Assembly (NCBI GenBank): GCA_002390225.1
Contig: DGOW01000003.1
Span: 2,739-19,799 of the forward strand
Reading direction: 5' to 3'
Source of the DNA: Gemmatimonadales bacterium UBA4456
Lineage (GTDB): Bacteria; Gemmatimonadota; Gemmatimonadetes; Longimicrobiales; Gaopeijiaceae
DNA length: 17,061 nucleotides
Shown piece after piece: positions 1 to 8,203 of the stretch. The position numbers and the translations under genes are program-made. The first letter of the stretch is position 1. Each line of letters begins with the position of its first letter. The notes below the pieces were generated by a model. That model was not told the DNA's origin. It saw only the letters and a list, made by a program, of their open reading frames with translations, and did no database searches.

Positions 1-266
1 AGCTCACGTTGATTGGGATTATGTTTTCGCCTGATCCCGCCGCAAGCGTCGCCGTCATCTCAACGGGATCCGTCTCTGTCGCCGCTGACGGGACAACCAG
101 TGGCGTTGCGGGCGACGCGTATTATTTGAAGGTGGGTCAGATCATCGGAAACGCTACTATCATCGAGATACGGCGTGACGCAGTCGTCGTCGACGTCGAG
201 GTCTTCGACGCAGTTCAACGGAAGACCATGAGCTTCGTATCCAGCCGCGACGGAGGCACGTCATGA
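1..266 (+). CDS. pilP: PilP-like type IV pilus lipoprotein, C-terminal part (5' end outside window)
   Basis: Partial gene. The frame is open to the first base of the window, so the TTG at 9 is an internal codon and not a real start. About 87 residues are visible. The stretch reading YYLKVGQIIGNATIIEI followed by a VVVDVEVFD-like strand resembles the compact beta domain at the end of PilP (and of GspC-type proteins), which in other bacteria links the inner-membrane PilMNO ring to the secretin PilQ in the periplasm. Its stop overlaps the pilQ start as ATGA, so the two are probably translationally coupled; pilP directly before pilQ is the usual order in pilMNOPQ operons. The call rests on this short similarity plus the neighbour. 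A general secretion-type linker is the alternative. Confidence 0.6.
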   Translation, partial: LTLIGIMFSPDPAASVAVISTGSVSVAADGTTSGVAGDAYYLKVGQIIGNATIIEIRRDAVVVDVEVFDAVQRKTMSFVSSRDGGTS

Positions 267-1990
267 CGTCGATGTTCGCTCTATGGGCGGGTACGCTCCT
301 CGCCCTCGGAGGGTCGGTCACTGAAGTGACGATCACCCCGATGGAGTCGCAGACGAATATTCTCGTGGTGACCGGTGAGCTCGTCGAGTATCGCTCTTTT
401 GTGATGGAAGGCCCGCATCGTCTGGTCATTGACCTAATGGGCGCGACGCATGCGCTTCCCCGGACCGAATTTTCCGCTGTGAATCGCGGTGGCATCATAG
501 CAATGCGGTCCAGTCAGTACGCGGACGACGTCGTTCGACTCGTCTTCGTGTTGGAGCAGACTCTCGATTATGAGATTGTCGAGGATCGCCGAGGGCTGCG
601 CGTTCAACTAGACAATCCGGTTGGCGACTTCGAGCCATGGTCGTCCGGCGCCCGAGAGCCTGCGTTCGACCCGACATCCATGATCTCGTCGACAGTCGCC
701 GAGGCGGCTCGTGTTCAAGAAGCGCAACGGATTTCGGTTACCTGGACTGAGGCTCCGGTGAACGACGTGCTTCTCGCATTTGCTGCGTTCTCCGGGAAGT
801 CGATTGTGCCCGGATCGAACGTGAGTGGCTTCGTCACGGCAGATATCAATGACCAGCCCTGGGATGTCGCCCTGATGACGATCCTGGCCGGACAGGGCCT
901 GGTTGGTGAGGAGGACACCAACGGAATCATCCGCGTCGATAATATCTCAGACATCAACGACCGAGAGCAAATCGAGAGTATTCTGACGCGGGCCTACCGA
1001 ATTTCTTACGGGACGGTGGCTGAGATCCAGACACTCGTGACGCCGCTTCTTACCCCGCGGGGGAACGTGGCCGCCAGCACAGGAGCAAACACGCTGGTGG
1101 TTTCCGATATCCAGCGAGTGCAGGACGCGGTGGCCGACATGCTCGCTCAGTTGGACATCGAGACACCTCAGGTCTCGATTCAAGCCAAGATCATCTTCGT
1201 AAACCGCACGGCGCTGGACGAACTGGGTGTTACGTATGAGCTAAAAGACTCGCGCGGAAACCAGTTTAATCGACTCAGCTCTGGCTTCGTGGATCCAGAT
1301 GGCGATGGACCGCTTCCCGGTGAGGTCGTCACTCAGGGTACCCAGTCCGTGCTCCTCGGTGGTAACTCGATCGGCGCCCTCGGCAACGCATCTAACCGTG
1401 TCACAGCTCCGACTCTGCAACTTCTGACCTCGATGGTCATCGGCCGTCACACGCTGCTGAGCTTCCTGGACGCACTCGAGTCGGTACAGCTGAGTGACAT
1501 CGAAGCGACGCCACAGCTGACGGTGCTCGATAACCAGGCTGCTGACCTCCTGGTCGGTGAGCTGACGCCCATCCGGGTGATTGATGTAGCTGCGGGTGGT
1601 GGCGCCGCCGCCGGTGGCGGTGGTTTCCCGGTCGCGCAGGTCGAGCAGCAGGAGACCGGTATCAAGCTTCAGGCTACGCCGCACGTCACGGGGGACAAGA
1701 TCCTCCTCGAAGTGCTTGCGGAACGTTCCGCGGCCGAGCTCGCTGATTCGGATGCGGGCTTCATTTTCCGGACACAGCGTGCACAGACTCGCGTGCTCGT
1801 TGGTGATGGTGAGACGGTGGTGATCGGCGGCCTGACCCAATCTGAACGCACGGAAGCGCTGGCGGGCATCCCTCTGTTGATGAACCTGCCCCTCATCGGA
1901 GGGCTGTTTCGGACTCGCCGTACACAGGAGATCCAGCGAGACCTGATCATCCTGGTGACGCCGACGATCGTTCGCAGCTCGTTCCAGTAA
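263..1990 (+). CDS. pilQ: Type IV pilus secretin PilQ
   Basis: Outer-membrane secretin, the gated pore through which the type IV pilus leaves the cell. The 575 residues show, in order, a hydrophobic N-terminus (about 1-18), one AMIN domain that would bind peptidoglycan (about 19-117), an STN/N0 domain (about 157-226), a secretin N1 domain (about 241-300), and the C-terminal secretin barrel (about 305-571). The barrel has the typical ETGIKLQATPHV and VIGGL motifs and the ending GIPLLMNLPLIGGLFR plus DLIILVTPTIV. A glycine-rich run (444-454) sits in the barrel region. Only one AMIN domain is present, so the protein is shorter than many PilQ proteins (often about 700 residues). The ATG at 263 has GGAGG six bases upstream and overlaps the pilP stop. 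The signal peptide is odd in having no lysine or arginine before its hydrophobic core. A type II secretion GspD is less likely because of the AMIN domain and the pilP neighbour. Confidence 0.9.
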   Translation: MTSMFALWAGTLLALGGSVTEVTITPMESQTNILVVTGELVEYRSFVMEGPHRLVIDLMGATHALPRTEFSAVNRGGIIAMRSSQYADDVVRLVFVLEQTLDYEIVEDRRGLRVQLDNPVGDFEPWSSGAREPAFDPTSMISSTVAEAARVQEAQRISVTWTEAPVNDVLLAFAAFSGKSIVPGSNVSGFVTADINDQPWDVALMTILAGQGLVGEEDTNGIIRVDNISDINDREQIESILTRAYRISYGTVAEIQTLVTPLLTPRGNVAASTGANTLVVSDIQRVQDAVADMLAQLDIETPQVSIQAKIIFVNRTALDELGVTYELKDSRGNQFNRLSSGFVDPDGDGPLPGEVVTQGTQSVLLGGNSIGALGNASNRVTAPTLQLLTSMVIGRHTLLSFLDALESVQLSDIEATPQLTVLDNQAADLLVGELTPIRVIDVAAGGGAAAGGGGFPVAQVEQQETGIKLQATPHVTGDKILLEVLAERSAAELADSDAGFIFRTQRAQTRVLVGDGETVVIGGLTQSERTEALAGIPLLMNLPLIGGLFRTRRTQEIQRDLIILVTPTIVRSSFQ

Positions 1991-2011
1991 GACCCGACGA
2001 CCGGACCGACG

Positions 2012-2443
2012 ATGAACTGCCACGCAAGAAAGCTCCGGCTGTACGCGACGATCGCATTGCTCGGTACAGTCGGTTTGGCGGGATGTGAGGGAGGCAATCT
2101 CTTCCAGGCGATCGTCGTGTCTGCCGAGGGTGGGCCGGCTCCCACGATCACTTCGCCCGACGACGGTTCCACGGTGGGCCTGAACGCTTCGTTGGGCGTA
2201 GGCTTCGATATCCGCGCGACCGAGGGGGCGGCGTCATACAGGGTTTTGGGTCGGTATGCGGGCCAAGGTGCTGAAGCCTATGGAAGCGTCACCCAAAGCT
2301 TGACCGCAAACAGCTTGTCGGCCTTCGCGACGATATCGCCGGCCCCAGGCCAGGTGATTGGTGACGTCTATGTCGTGGTGGAACTCCTGGACGTGACTGG
2401 CGACACCGGTCGCGACTCGGTCAGAGTGACCATCACGAACTAG
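2012..2443 (+). CDS. Predicted lipoprotein of unknown function, downstream of pilQ
   Basis: I do not recognise a named family. The 143-residue product starts with a basic n-region (RKLRLY), a hydrophobic stretch and the lipobox LAGC with the lipidated cysteine at residue 25, followed by Glu at +2, so it is probably a periplasm-facing outer-membrane lipoprotein. The mature part is about 119 residues, rich in Gly, Ser, Thr and Val. It begins with PTITSPDDGSTV, the kind of entry seen in Ig-like or fibronectin-like beta sandwiches, and ends in a VRVTITN strand. It lies 21 bases after the pilQ stop in the same direction, so it is probably co-transcribed with the pilus genes. A helper of secretin assembly is possible but is only an inference from position; it lacks the TPR repeats of the known PilQ pilotins PilF/PilW. 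The ribosome binding site is weak. Confidence 0.7.
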   Translation: MNCHARKLRLYATIALLGTVGLAGCEGGNLFQAIVVSAEGGPAPTITSPDDGSTVGLNASLGVGFDIRATEGAASYRVLGRYAGQGAEAYGSVTQSLTANSLSAFATISPAPGQVIGDVYVVVELLDVTGDTGRDSVRVTITN

Positions 2444-2448
2444 ACGGC

Positions 2449-2477
2449 TTGGTCACCGTCGACGGCGCTTCTATATA
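2449..2477 (+). promoter_or_regulatory. Sigma-70-type promoter candidate before aroC
   Basis: TTGGTC (2449-2454) and TATATA (2472-2477) are 17 bases apart, which is ideal -35/-10 spacing. The TATATATA run stands out sharply in GC-rich sequence. Transcription would start near 2484, giving an aroC leader of about 93 bases. Pattern-based only; no start site is known. Confidence 0.45.
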
Positions 2478-2502
2478 TACTGCGCCCCCCGGAGTCGGTG
2501 GG

Positions 2503-2525
2503 AGCCCGGCTGCGGCTGGGCTTTT
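2503..2525 (+). terminator. Intrinsic terminator-like hairpin between the pilus genes and aroC
   Basis: AGCCCGGC (2503-2510) pairs with GCTGGGCT (2515-2522) across a four-base loop, TGCG, forming an 8-bp GC-rich stem with one G-U pair. It runs directly into a short T run (2522-2525). It could end the pilus transcript. Because it also lies about 20 bases downstream of the candidate aroC promoter, it could instead act within the aroC leader. The T run is short, so termination may be partial. Confidence 0.5.
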
Positions 2526-2576
2526 GCGTGTCCGGTGGCGTTGATAGAGCCCACGCGCGGGAGTCTCTGATTCGGC

Positions 2577-3782
2577 ATGACGTCACTTCACTTTCATACC
2601 GCTGGCGAATCACACGGCAAGGCCCTCACGGCCCTTCTTGAAGGTGTGCCGGCTGGTCTCTGTCTCGAGGTGGAGCGAGACGTCGATCCCGAGCTGGCAC
2701 GTCGTCAGGGCGGGTACGGCCGTGGCCGCCGAATGCAGATCGAACAGGATCGGGTCGAGCTTCTGAGCGGGGTTCGGCTAGGTGAGACTCTGGGGTCTCC
2801 CATTTCGATGGTCATCCGGAACCGCGATTGGGAGAACTGGACGACGGCGATGGCTCACGAGGCGCCGCCGGAACAGGTGAATCCGAAGGCGCTCAGGCCT
2901 CACTATCTACCTCGCCCTGGCCATGCGGACCTGGCTGGGGCATTCAAGTACGATCGCCGGGACGTGCGAGACATTCTAGAACGTGCGAGTGCCCGGGAGA
3001 CGGCGGCTCGTGTGGCGTGTGGTGCGGTCGCCAAGCGCCTGCTCGCGGAACTGGGAATCTCGATCGGCAGTCACGTACGCTCGATAGGGTCAGTAGTGGC
3101 GGACGGCGGAGAGCTCCCGGAGAATCTCAACGAAGTTGCCGATGCCGACCTCGTTCGGTGCCTGGACTCGGATGCGTCGGTGCGTATGTGTACCGAGATT
3201 GATGATGCGAAGACGCGTGGGGACACGCTCGGCGGCGTCTTCGAGGTCGTGGCCAGGGGTCTGCCGGTGGGTTTGGGTTCGTACGTTTCATGGGACCGAA
3301 GACTCGACGGTCGTCTGGCCGCTGCAGTCATGTCGATCCAGGCGGTGAAGGGGGTCGACCTCGGGATCGGCTTCCAGGGCGCGATGCGACCCGGCTCCCA
3401 GGTTCACGACGCCATCGTGCCGAACGAGAGCCAGCTGAGGTCGGGTGGAATCGGACGGGCGACGAATCGTGCTGGGGGATTGGAGGGCGGCGTGACGACC
3501 GGTGAGCCCGTCGTCGTGCGAGGTGCTATGAAGCCGATCTCTACGCTCCGAACGCGTTTGCCCAGCGTGGACTTGCGGGACGGCTCGGTGGGAGATGCGG
3601 CGGTGGAGCGGAGTGATGTCTGTGCTGTGCCTGCCGCTGGAGTGGTCGGAGAGTCGATGGTCGCGCTGGTTCTTGCTGGCGCGGTCTTGGAGAAGTTCGG
3701 TGGGGACTCCGTTGGAGAGGTTCGTCGGAATATGGATGGGTACATCACGTATCTGGCGGAGCGAGGCTTCGGAGAGCGTTGA
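2577..3782 (+). CDS. aroC: Chorismate synthase AroC
   Basis: Catalyses the last shikimate-pathway step, turning 5-enolpyruvylshikimate-3-phosphate into chorismate with reduced FMN as cofactor; cytoplasmic. The 401-residue length is in the family's long class. All family signatures are visible: GESHG (10-14), RPGHAD (113-118), RASARETAARVACG (136-149), AGGLEGG (299-305) and RSDVCAVPAAGVVGES (345-360). The AMKPISTL segment (317-324) is also typical. ATG at 2577 is the obvious start because HFHTAGESHG follows directly; the possible ribosome binding site GGGAG lies 13 bases upstream, which is a little far. It overlaps aroK by four bases, so two shikimate-pathway enzymes are coupled. aroB, the frequent partner of aroK, is not in the window. 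Confidence 0.97.
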   Translation: MTSLHFHTAGESHGKALTALLEGVPAGLCLEVERDVDPELARRQGGYGRGRRMQIEQDRVELLSGVRLGETLGSPISMVIRNRDWENWTTAMAHEAPPEQVNPKALRPHYLPRPGHADLAGAFKYDRRDVRDILERASARETAARVACGAVAKRLLAELGISIGSHVRSIGSVVADGGELPENLNEVADADLVRCLDSDASVRMCTEIDDAKTRGDTLGGVFEVVARGLPVGLGSYVSWDRRLDGRLAAAVMSIQAVKGVDLGIGFQGAMRPGSQVHDAIVPNESQLRSGGIGRATNRAGGLEGGVTTGEPVVVRGAMKPISTLRTRLPSVDLRDGSVGDAAVERSDVCAVPAAGVVGESMVALVLAGAVLEKFGGDSVGEVRRNMDGYITYLAERGFGER

Positions 3783-4327
3783 GTCTCGTGCGCACTCGTC
3801 AGGTCGTCCTGGTTGGCTTCATGGGTGCAGGCAAGACATCGGTGGGCGAAGCGCTGGCGTGCCGACTGGCGTGGGACTTCGTTGATCTCGACGCCGAGAT
3901 CGTGCGCCGCTCGGGCCGATCGATCGACGCGTGGTTCATGGAGTCTGGAGAGCAGGCTTTTCGAGTGGCTGAGGCCGAGATTGGTAATGATGTGCTTCGG
4001 GAACAGGACGTGGTGGTCGCGAGTGGAGGTGGATGGGCAGTCGAGGCAGGCCGTCTTGCAGGGCTGAGTGGGGATACGGTGTCGGTCTGGCTCGACGTCG
4101 ACGCTTCGGAAGCGCTCAGACGGGTTGAGGACGACGTCTCGCTCCGTCCGTTACTCTCCGGAGAGGGTGCCCTTCGAAAGGCTCATGAGATGCTAAATCA
4201 GCGTCGAAGTGCGTATGGCCTCGCGGAGGTCAGAGTGGACACGAACGGCCAGTCGGTAGAAGATGTCACGTCGCGGGTCCTCGCGATCCTCGAAACGCGG
4301 GAACGAGAACAGAAGCCGAATGAGTGA
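3779..4327 (+). CDS. aroK: Shikimate kinase AroK
   Basis: Phosphorylates shikimate to shikimate-3-phosphate with ATP, two steps before AroC. The 182 residues hold the P-loop GFMGAGKT (13-20), the DLD acidic pair that binds Mg and shikimate (D36, D38), the GE..FR motif with R62, the SGGG loop (82-85), the lid arginine in LRPLL (122-126) and the QRRSAY adenine-binding arginine (141-146). The start is uncertain: TTG at 3779 overlaps the aroC stop as TTGA with GGAG four bases upstream, while GTG at 3788 is in frame and would remove three residues. The TTG is chosen because it fits the tight coupling seen across this block. The 3' end overlaps topA by eight bases. Confidence 0.93.
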   Translation: MSLVRTRQVVLVGFMGAGKTSVGEALACRLAWDFVDLDAEIVRRSGRSIDAWFMESGEQAFRVAEAEIGNDVLREQDVVVASGGGWAVEAGRLAGLSGDTVSVWLDVDASEALRRVEDDVSLRPLLSGEGALRKAHEMLNQRRSAYGLAEVRVDTNGQSVEDVTSRVLAILETREREQKPNE

Positions 4328-6881
4328 AAAACACCTCGTCATCGTCGAGTCTCCGGCCAAGGCACGGACCATCGGCAAGTACCTGGGTAGCGGCTATGAA
4401 GTCGCCGCCTCGGTCGGCCACGTCCGTGATCTTCCTACGAAAGAGCTCGGCGTCGATGTGGACCACGGCTTCGAGCCGAAATACGTCACGATCCGCGGGA
4501 AGGGGAAGGTCATCTCCGACCTGAAGAAGCTGGCCAAGCACGCGGCGTCGGTCATTCTAGCGACTGACCCGGATCGTGAAGGTGAAGCGATCGCGTACCA
4601 CATCGCGGAGCAACTCGGCTACGAGAAGAAGCCGGAACGGTTCCAGAGGGTCATCTTCCGCGAAGTCACGAAGAGCGCGGTTCAGCGTGCGCTCGAGACT
4701 CCCGGTGAACTGGACCTGCAGAAGATCGAGGCACAACAGGCACGTCGGATTCTGGATCGTCTCGTGGGGTACAAGGTCAGCCCGCTCTTGTGGCGGCCGA
4801 TCCGCCCGGGTCTTTCGGCTGGTCGTGTTCAGACCGTCGCGCTTCGGGTCATCTGCGAGCGCGAGGAGGAGATCAAAGCCTTCGTTCAGGAAGAGTACTG
4901 GTCGATCACGGCACAGCTGCTGAAGGACGGGCAGTCGTTCGAGGCCAAGCTCCACCATATCGACGATAAGGCGTTCACAATCTCTGATGAGGACGGCGCG
5001 AAAGCCGTTCTCGACGCAGTGAGTGACGTCCCGTTTACCATCACGACGGTGAAGCGGCGCGAGCGTCGAAAGAATCCCGCTGCCCCGTTCACCACGTCGA
5101 CGATGCAGCAGGAAGCGGCGAAGCGACTGCGCTTCTCCGCGCGCCGCACGATGTCGAACGCGCAGAGGCTTTATGAGGGTCAGGAGATGGGCGGGCGGGG
5201 TCAGATCGGTCTGATCACATATATGCGTACCGACTCTACCCGCGTCTCACCGTCGGCAGTCGATCAGGCACGGACGTGGATCAAGGAGCAGCCCGAGTAC
5301 GGCGAGCGCTACGTCCCGACCTCGCCGCGACTGTACGGTGGGAACAACGCTCGGGCCGCGCAGGACGCGCACGAGGCGATCCGACCGTCGGACGCGACCA
5401 TTCTCCCTTCGGAGGTTGCTCAGTACGTCGAAGTCGATCAGGCCAGGCTGTACGAGATGATCTGGTTGCGCTTCGTGGCTAGTCAGATGGAGCCGGCGAT
5501 CTACGATACGACCACGGCAGACTTCAACCTGGGGGGCTCGGACAGCCGCCGGTACCTGTTCAGAGCGACCGGCTCGATCGTGAAGTTTGACGGCTTTACG
5601 AAACTGTATCAGGAAGCTGTAGAGAAAGGCGACAAGCGGCGTCTTGGTGATCTCGAGCCGCTCCCCGAGCTTTCGGAGGGCGACACGGCGGACGTTACCG
5701 AGGTTGAGCCTCGGCAGCATTTCACCCAGCCACCTCCGCGCTACTCCGAGGCCAGCCTGGTCAAAGAGTTGGAGAAACAGGGTATCGGGCGTCCCTCGAC
5801 ATACGCGTCGATCATCTCGGTGATCACCGACCGCGGATACGTCGAGCTGGAGCAACGGCGCTTCCATCCGACGGATCTCGGCGAGGTCGTATCCAAGCTC
5901 TTGGTTCGCGTGCTCCCCAACATCTTCGACGTAGAATTCACCAGCCGCATGGAAGGTGAGCTCGACAAGGTCGAGGACGGGGCTGCTGACTGGCGCGAGC
6001 TACTCGGTGACTTCTATCCGCGTCTTATGAAGCGGATCAAGGAAGGTGAAGCGAACTCCGACGAGATCATCAAGGAGATTCTGGCGGCTGAAGGGGAGAC
6101 CTGTGACAAGTGCGGCGGCCCTATGCTGGTCCGCTGGAATCGCTACGGGCGCTTCCTCGGCTGTTCAGGATATCCTGAGTGCAAGAGCACCCGATCACTC
6201 GACGGCTTCAACCCCGAGGGTGAAGAGCTTGGCGACCACCCGGTCGAGGGGCGCATGATGAAGCTCAAGTACGGTCCTTATGGTCCCTACGTCGAGCTTA
6301 CGCCACCCACCGAAGACGAGAAGCCGAAGCGGGTCAGTGTCCCCAAAGAGGTTGACCCCACGACGGTCGACTTCGACTACGCGGTGAAGCTCCTCGAGTT
6401 GCCCCGGACGATTGGAGCGGATCCCAAGACCGATGAGACCGTGGTCGCGGGCCTGGGGCGTTTCGGACCCTTTGTGCGACGTGCCAAGACCTTCGCGAGT
6501 CTCAAGTCGAATGACGAGATGTGGACGGTCTCCATCGAGGAAGCCGTCGCGCTGCTCGATGCGAAAGCCGCCGGTAAGCGTCTTCCCCTCAAGGAACTAG
6601 GGAAGCATCCCGAGAGCGGTGAGGACGTTGCCGTGATGTCGGGCCGGTATGGCCCCTATGTCACCGATGGTACGACCAATGCCACGCTGCCCAAGGGTAC
6701 CGAGCCGGAGGAGATCGACCTGGAAGAGGCCGTGACGATGCTGGCCGAAAAAGCTGCCAGGGGTGGTGGCCGCCGGAGGGCGAAGAAGAAGCCGGCCGGG
6801 AAGAAGAAAGCTGCGAAGAAGAAGCCCGCGGCGAAGAAGAAGGCTACTGTCAGTAAGAAGGCGGGCGGGTCAAAGGAATGA
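4320..6881 (+). CDS. topA: DNA topoisomerase I TopA
   Basis: Type IA topoisomerase that relaxes negatively supercoiled DNA. The 853 residues show a TOPRIM domain beginning LVIVESPAKA with the metal triad D83, D85, E87 in ATDPDREGE. The catalytic tyrosine is Y301 in GLITYMRTDS, and DAHEAIRPSD (349-358) and GIGRPSTYASI (488-498) are intact. One C4 zinc ribbon (C595, C598, C615, C621) follows, then three or so zinc-free TopA C-terminal repeats with the YGPYGPYV, GRFGPFV and GRYGPYV motifs. The tail from about 817 is a lysine/alanine-rich run (KKK repeats). The frame is open further upstream to 4263, but ATG 4320 places the family's usual MSEKHLVIVESPAK start right at the beginning. It overlaps aroK by eight bases and trmFO by four. 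Confidence 0.97.
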   Translation: MSEKHLVIVESPAKARTIGKYLGSGYEVAASVGHVRDLPTKELGVDVDHGFEPKYVTIRGKGKVISDLKKLAKHAASVILATDPDREGEAIAYHIAEQLGYEKKPERFQRVIFREVTKSAVQRALETPGELDLQKIEAQQARRILDRLVGYKVSPLLWRPIRPGLSAGRVQTVALRVICEREEEIKAFVQEEYWSITAQLLKDGQSFEAKLHHIDDKAFTISDEDGAKAVLDAVSDVPFTITTVKRRERRKNPAAPFTTSTMQQEAAKRLRFSARRTMSNAQRLYEGQEMGGRGQIGLITYMRTDSTRVSPSAVDQARTWIKEQPEYGERYVPTSPRLYGGNNARAAQDAHEAIRPSDATILPSEVAQYVEVDQARLYEMIWLRFVASQMEPAIYDTTTADFNLGGSDSRRYLFRATGSIVKFDGFTKLYQEAVEKGDKRRLGDLEPLPELSEGDTADVTEVEPRQHFTQPPPRYSEASLVKELEKQGIGRPSTYASIISVITDRGYVELEQRRFHPTDLGEVVSKLLVRVLPNIFDVEFTSRMEGELDKVEDGAADWRELLGDFYPRLMKRIKEGEANSDEIIKEILAAEGETCDKCGGPMLVRWNRYGRFLGCSGYPECKSTRSLDGFNPEGEELGDHPVEGRMMKLKYGPYGPYVELTPPTEDEKPKRVSVPKEVDPTTVDFDYAVKLLELPRTIGADPKTDETVVAGLGRFGPFVRRAKTFASLKSNDEMWTVSIEEAVALLDAKAAGKRLPLKELGKHPESGEDVAVMSGRYGPYVTDGTTNATLPKGTEPEEIDLEEAVTMLAEKAARGGGRRRAKKKPAGKKKAAKKKPAAKKKATVSKKAGGSKE

Positions 6882-8203
6882 CCGCAGTGGTGACGGTCGT
6901 CGGTGGGGGCCTCGCCGGCTGTGAGGCCGCGCTCCAACTCGCCCAGGCAGGGCACAGGGTGCGCCTGGTCGAGATGCGCCCGGTGCGAACCACTGAGGCC
7001 CATCAGACCGACCACCTCGGCGAGTTGGTCTGCACGAACTCGTTCAAGAGCGAGGCTCCTGAGAACGCTCATGGGCAGCTGAAGCGTGAGATGCGCGCTC
7101 TGGGCTCGGTGCTTCTTCAGTCGGCGGATGCCTGCAAGGTTGCAGCCGGCTCCGCCCTCGCGGTCGATCGACAGCTGTTCTCGGAGGCGATGACCGCGGC
7201 GGTCACATCCGAAACGGCGATCGAGGTCGTGCGAGAGGAGTGCACCGAGCTTCCCGATGGCCCTGCGATCATCGCGACCGGTCCGCTCACCTCGGGGGCG
7301 CTCTATGAGTCGATTGAAGGCGCCCTCGGTGACGGAGGACTTGCCTTCTTCGACGCGATTGCGCCGATCGTCGAACGGGACAGCCTTGACGAGTCGATCG
7401 TCTTCGAGGCAGGACGGTACGACGAAGATGCTGACTATCTGAACTGCCCGATGAACCCTGAGGAATACGATGCGTTCATTGCGGCACTCAATGCAGGGGA
7501 AGCCCACGAGGGACACGACTGGGACACGGTCCCGTACTTCGAAGGATGCCTGCCCGTCGAAGTCATGGCGTCACGAGGGCACGAGACCCTGCGCTTCGGG
7601 CCGATGAAGCCGATCGGCCTGACGGATCCTCGGACGGGAGACCGTCCATGGGCGGTCGTGCAGCTGCGACGCGAGGATCGCGCGGGCCAGATGTGGAACA
7701 TGGTGGGCTTTCAGACGCGCCTGCGGACTGGTGAGCAGCGCCGCGTCTTCTCCATGATCCCCGGCCTCCACGACGCGGAGTTCCTGCGTTGGGGTTCGAT
7801 TCACCGGAACAGCTATCTCAACTTCCCGGAGCGGCTGAGCGCGTGGGGCGGGCTCAGGGATAGGTCTGATCTCCTGTTTGCAGGCCAGCTGACCGGAGTC
7901 GAGGGATACACGGAGTCGGCAGCGTCGGGCATCCTCGCCGGGATCAACCTGGCACGATTGCTTGCTGGGGATGGACCGGTTGTACCGCCGCCGACAACGA
8001 TGCTGGGGGGGCTCTTCCGCTACCTGCGCGATGCGGCCCCCGGACGGTTCCAGCCGATGAATTCGAACTGGGGACTCGTGGATCCACTTCCCAGACGGGT
8101 GAAGAACAAGAAAGAGAAGCGGCAGATTCTTGCCCAACGGGCACAGGATGACTTCACCTCATGGATGGTGGACCACGGCCTGACCGCTGCCGTCCCTGCG
8201 TGA
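6878..8203 (+). CDS. trmFO: Methylenetetrahydrofolate-tRNA-(uracil-5-)-methyltransferase TrmFO
   Basis: FAD enzyme that makes 5-methyluridine at position 54 of the tRNA T loop, using methylenetetrahydrofolate as the carbon donor. The 441 residues show the N-terminal dinucleotide-binding loop GGGLAGCEAA, the LVCTNSFKS motif with C52, and FEGCLPVE with C224. These correspond to the two functional cysteines known in the family. GQLTGVEGYTESAASG near the C-terminus is also diagnostic. ATG 6878 overlaps the topA stop as ATGA, but AAAGGA abuts that ATG with no spacing. GTG at 6887, nine bases from the same AAAGGA, is an equally good or better start and would drop three residues. TrmFO marks lineages that do not rely on the SAM-dependent TrmA. 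Confidence 0.96.
   Translation: MTAVVTVVGGGLAGCEAALQLAQAGHRVRLVEMRPVRTTEAHQTDHLGELVCTNSFKSEAPENAHGQLKREMRALGSVLLQSADACKVAAGSALAVDRQLFSEAMTAAVTSETAIEVVREECTELPDGPAIIATGPLTSGALYESIEGALGDGGLAFFDAIAPIVERDSLDESIVFEAGRYDEDADYLNCPMNPEEYDAFIAALNAGEAHEGHDWDTVPYFEGCLPVEVMASRGHETLRFGPMKPIGLTDPRTGDRPWAVVQLRREDRAGQMWNMVGFQTRLRTGEQRRVFSMIPGLHDAEFLRWGSIHRNSYLNFPERLSAWGGLRDRSDLLFAGQLTGVEGYTESAASGILAGINLARLLAGDGPVVPPPTTMLGGLFRYLRDAAPGRFQPMNSNWGLVDPLPRRVKNKKEKRQILAQRAQDDFTSWMVDHGLTAAVPA

Noticed and set aside
1241..2023. A 260-codon open frame on the minus strand opposite pilQ
   Set aside because: It is antisense to conserved secretin sequence and has no motif support.
2517..2554. Possible antiterminator pairing of TGGGCT (2517-2522) with AGCCCA (2549-2554)
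   Set aside because: The downstream strand would be made only after the polymerase had passed the terminator, so it cannot compete in the usual way.
4263..4319. Longer N-terminus for topA
   Set aside because: The 19 extra residues are Arg/Ser-rich, lie within aroK, and precede the canonical TopA start at 4320.
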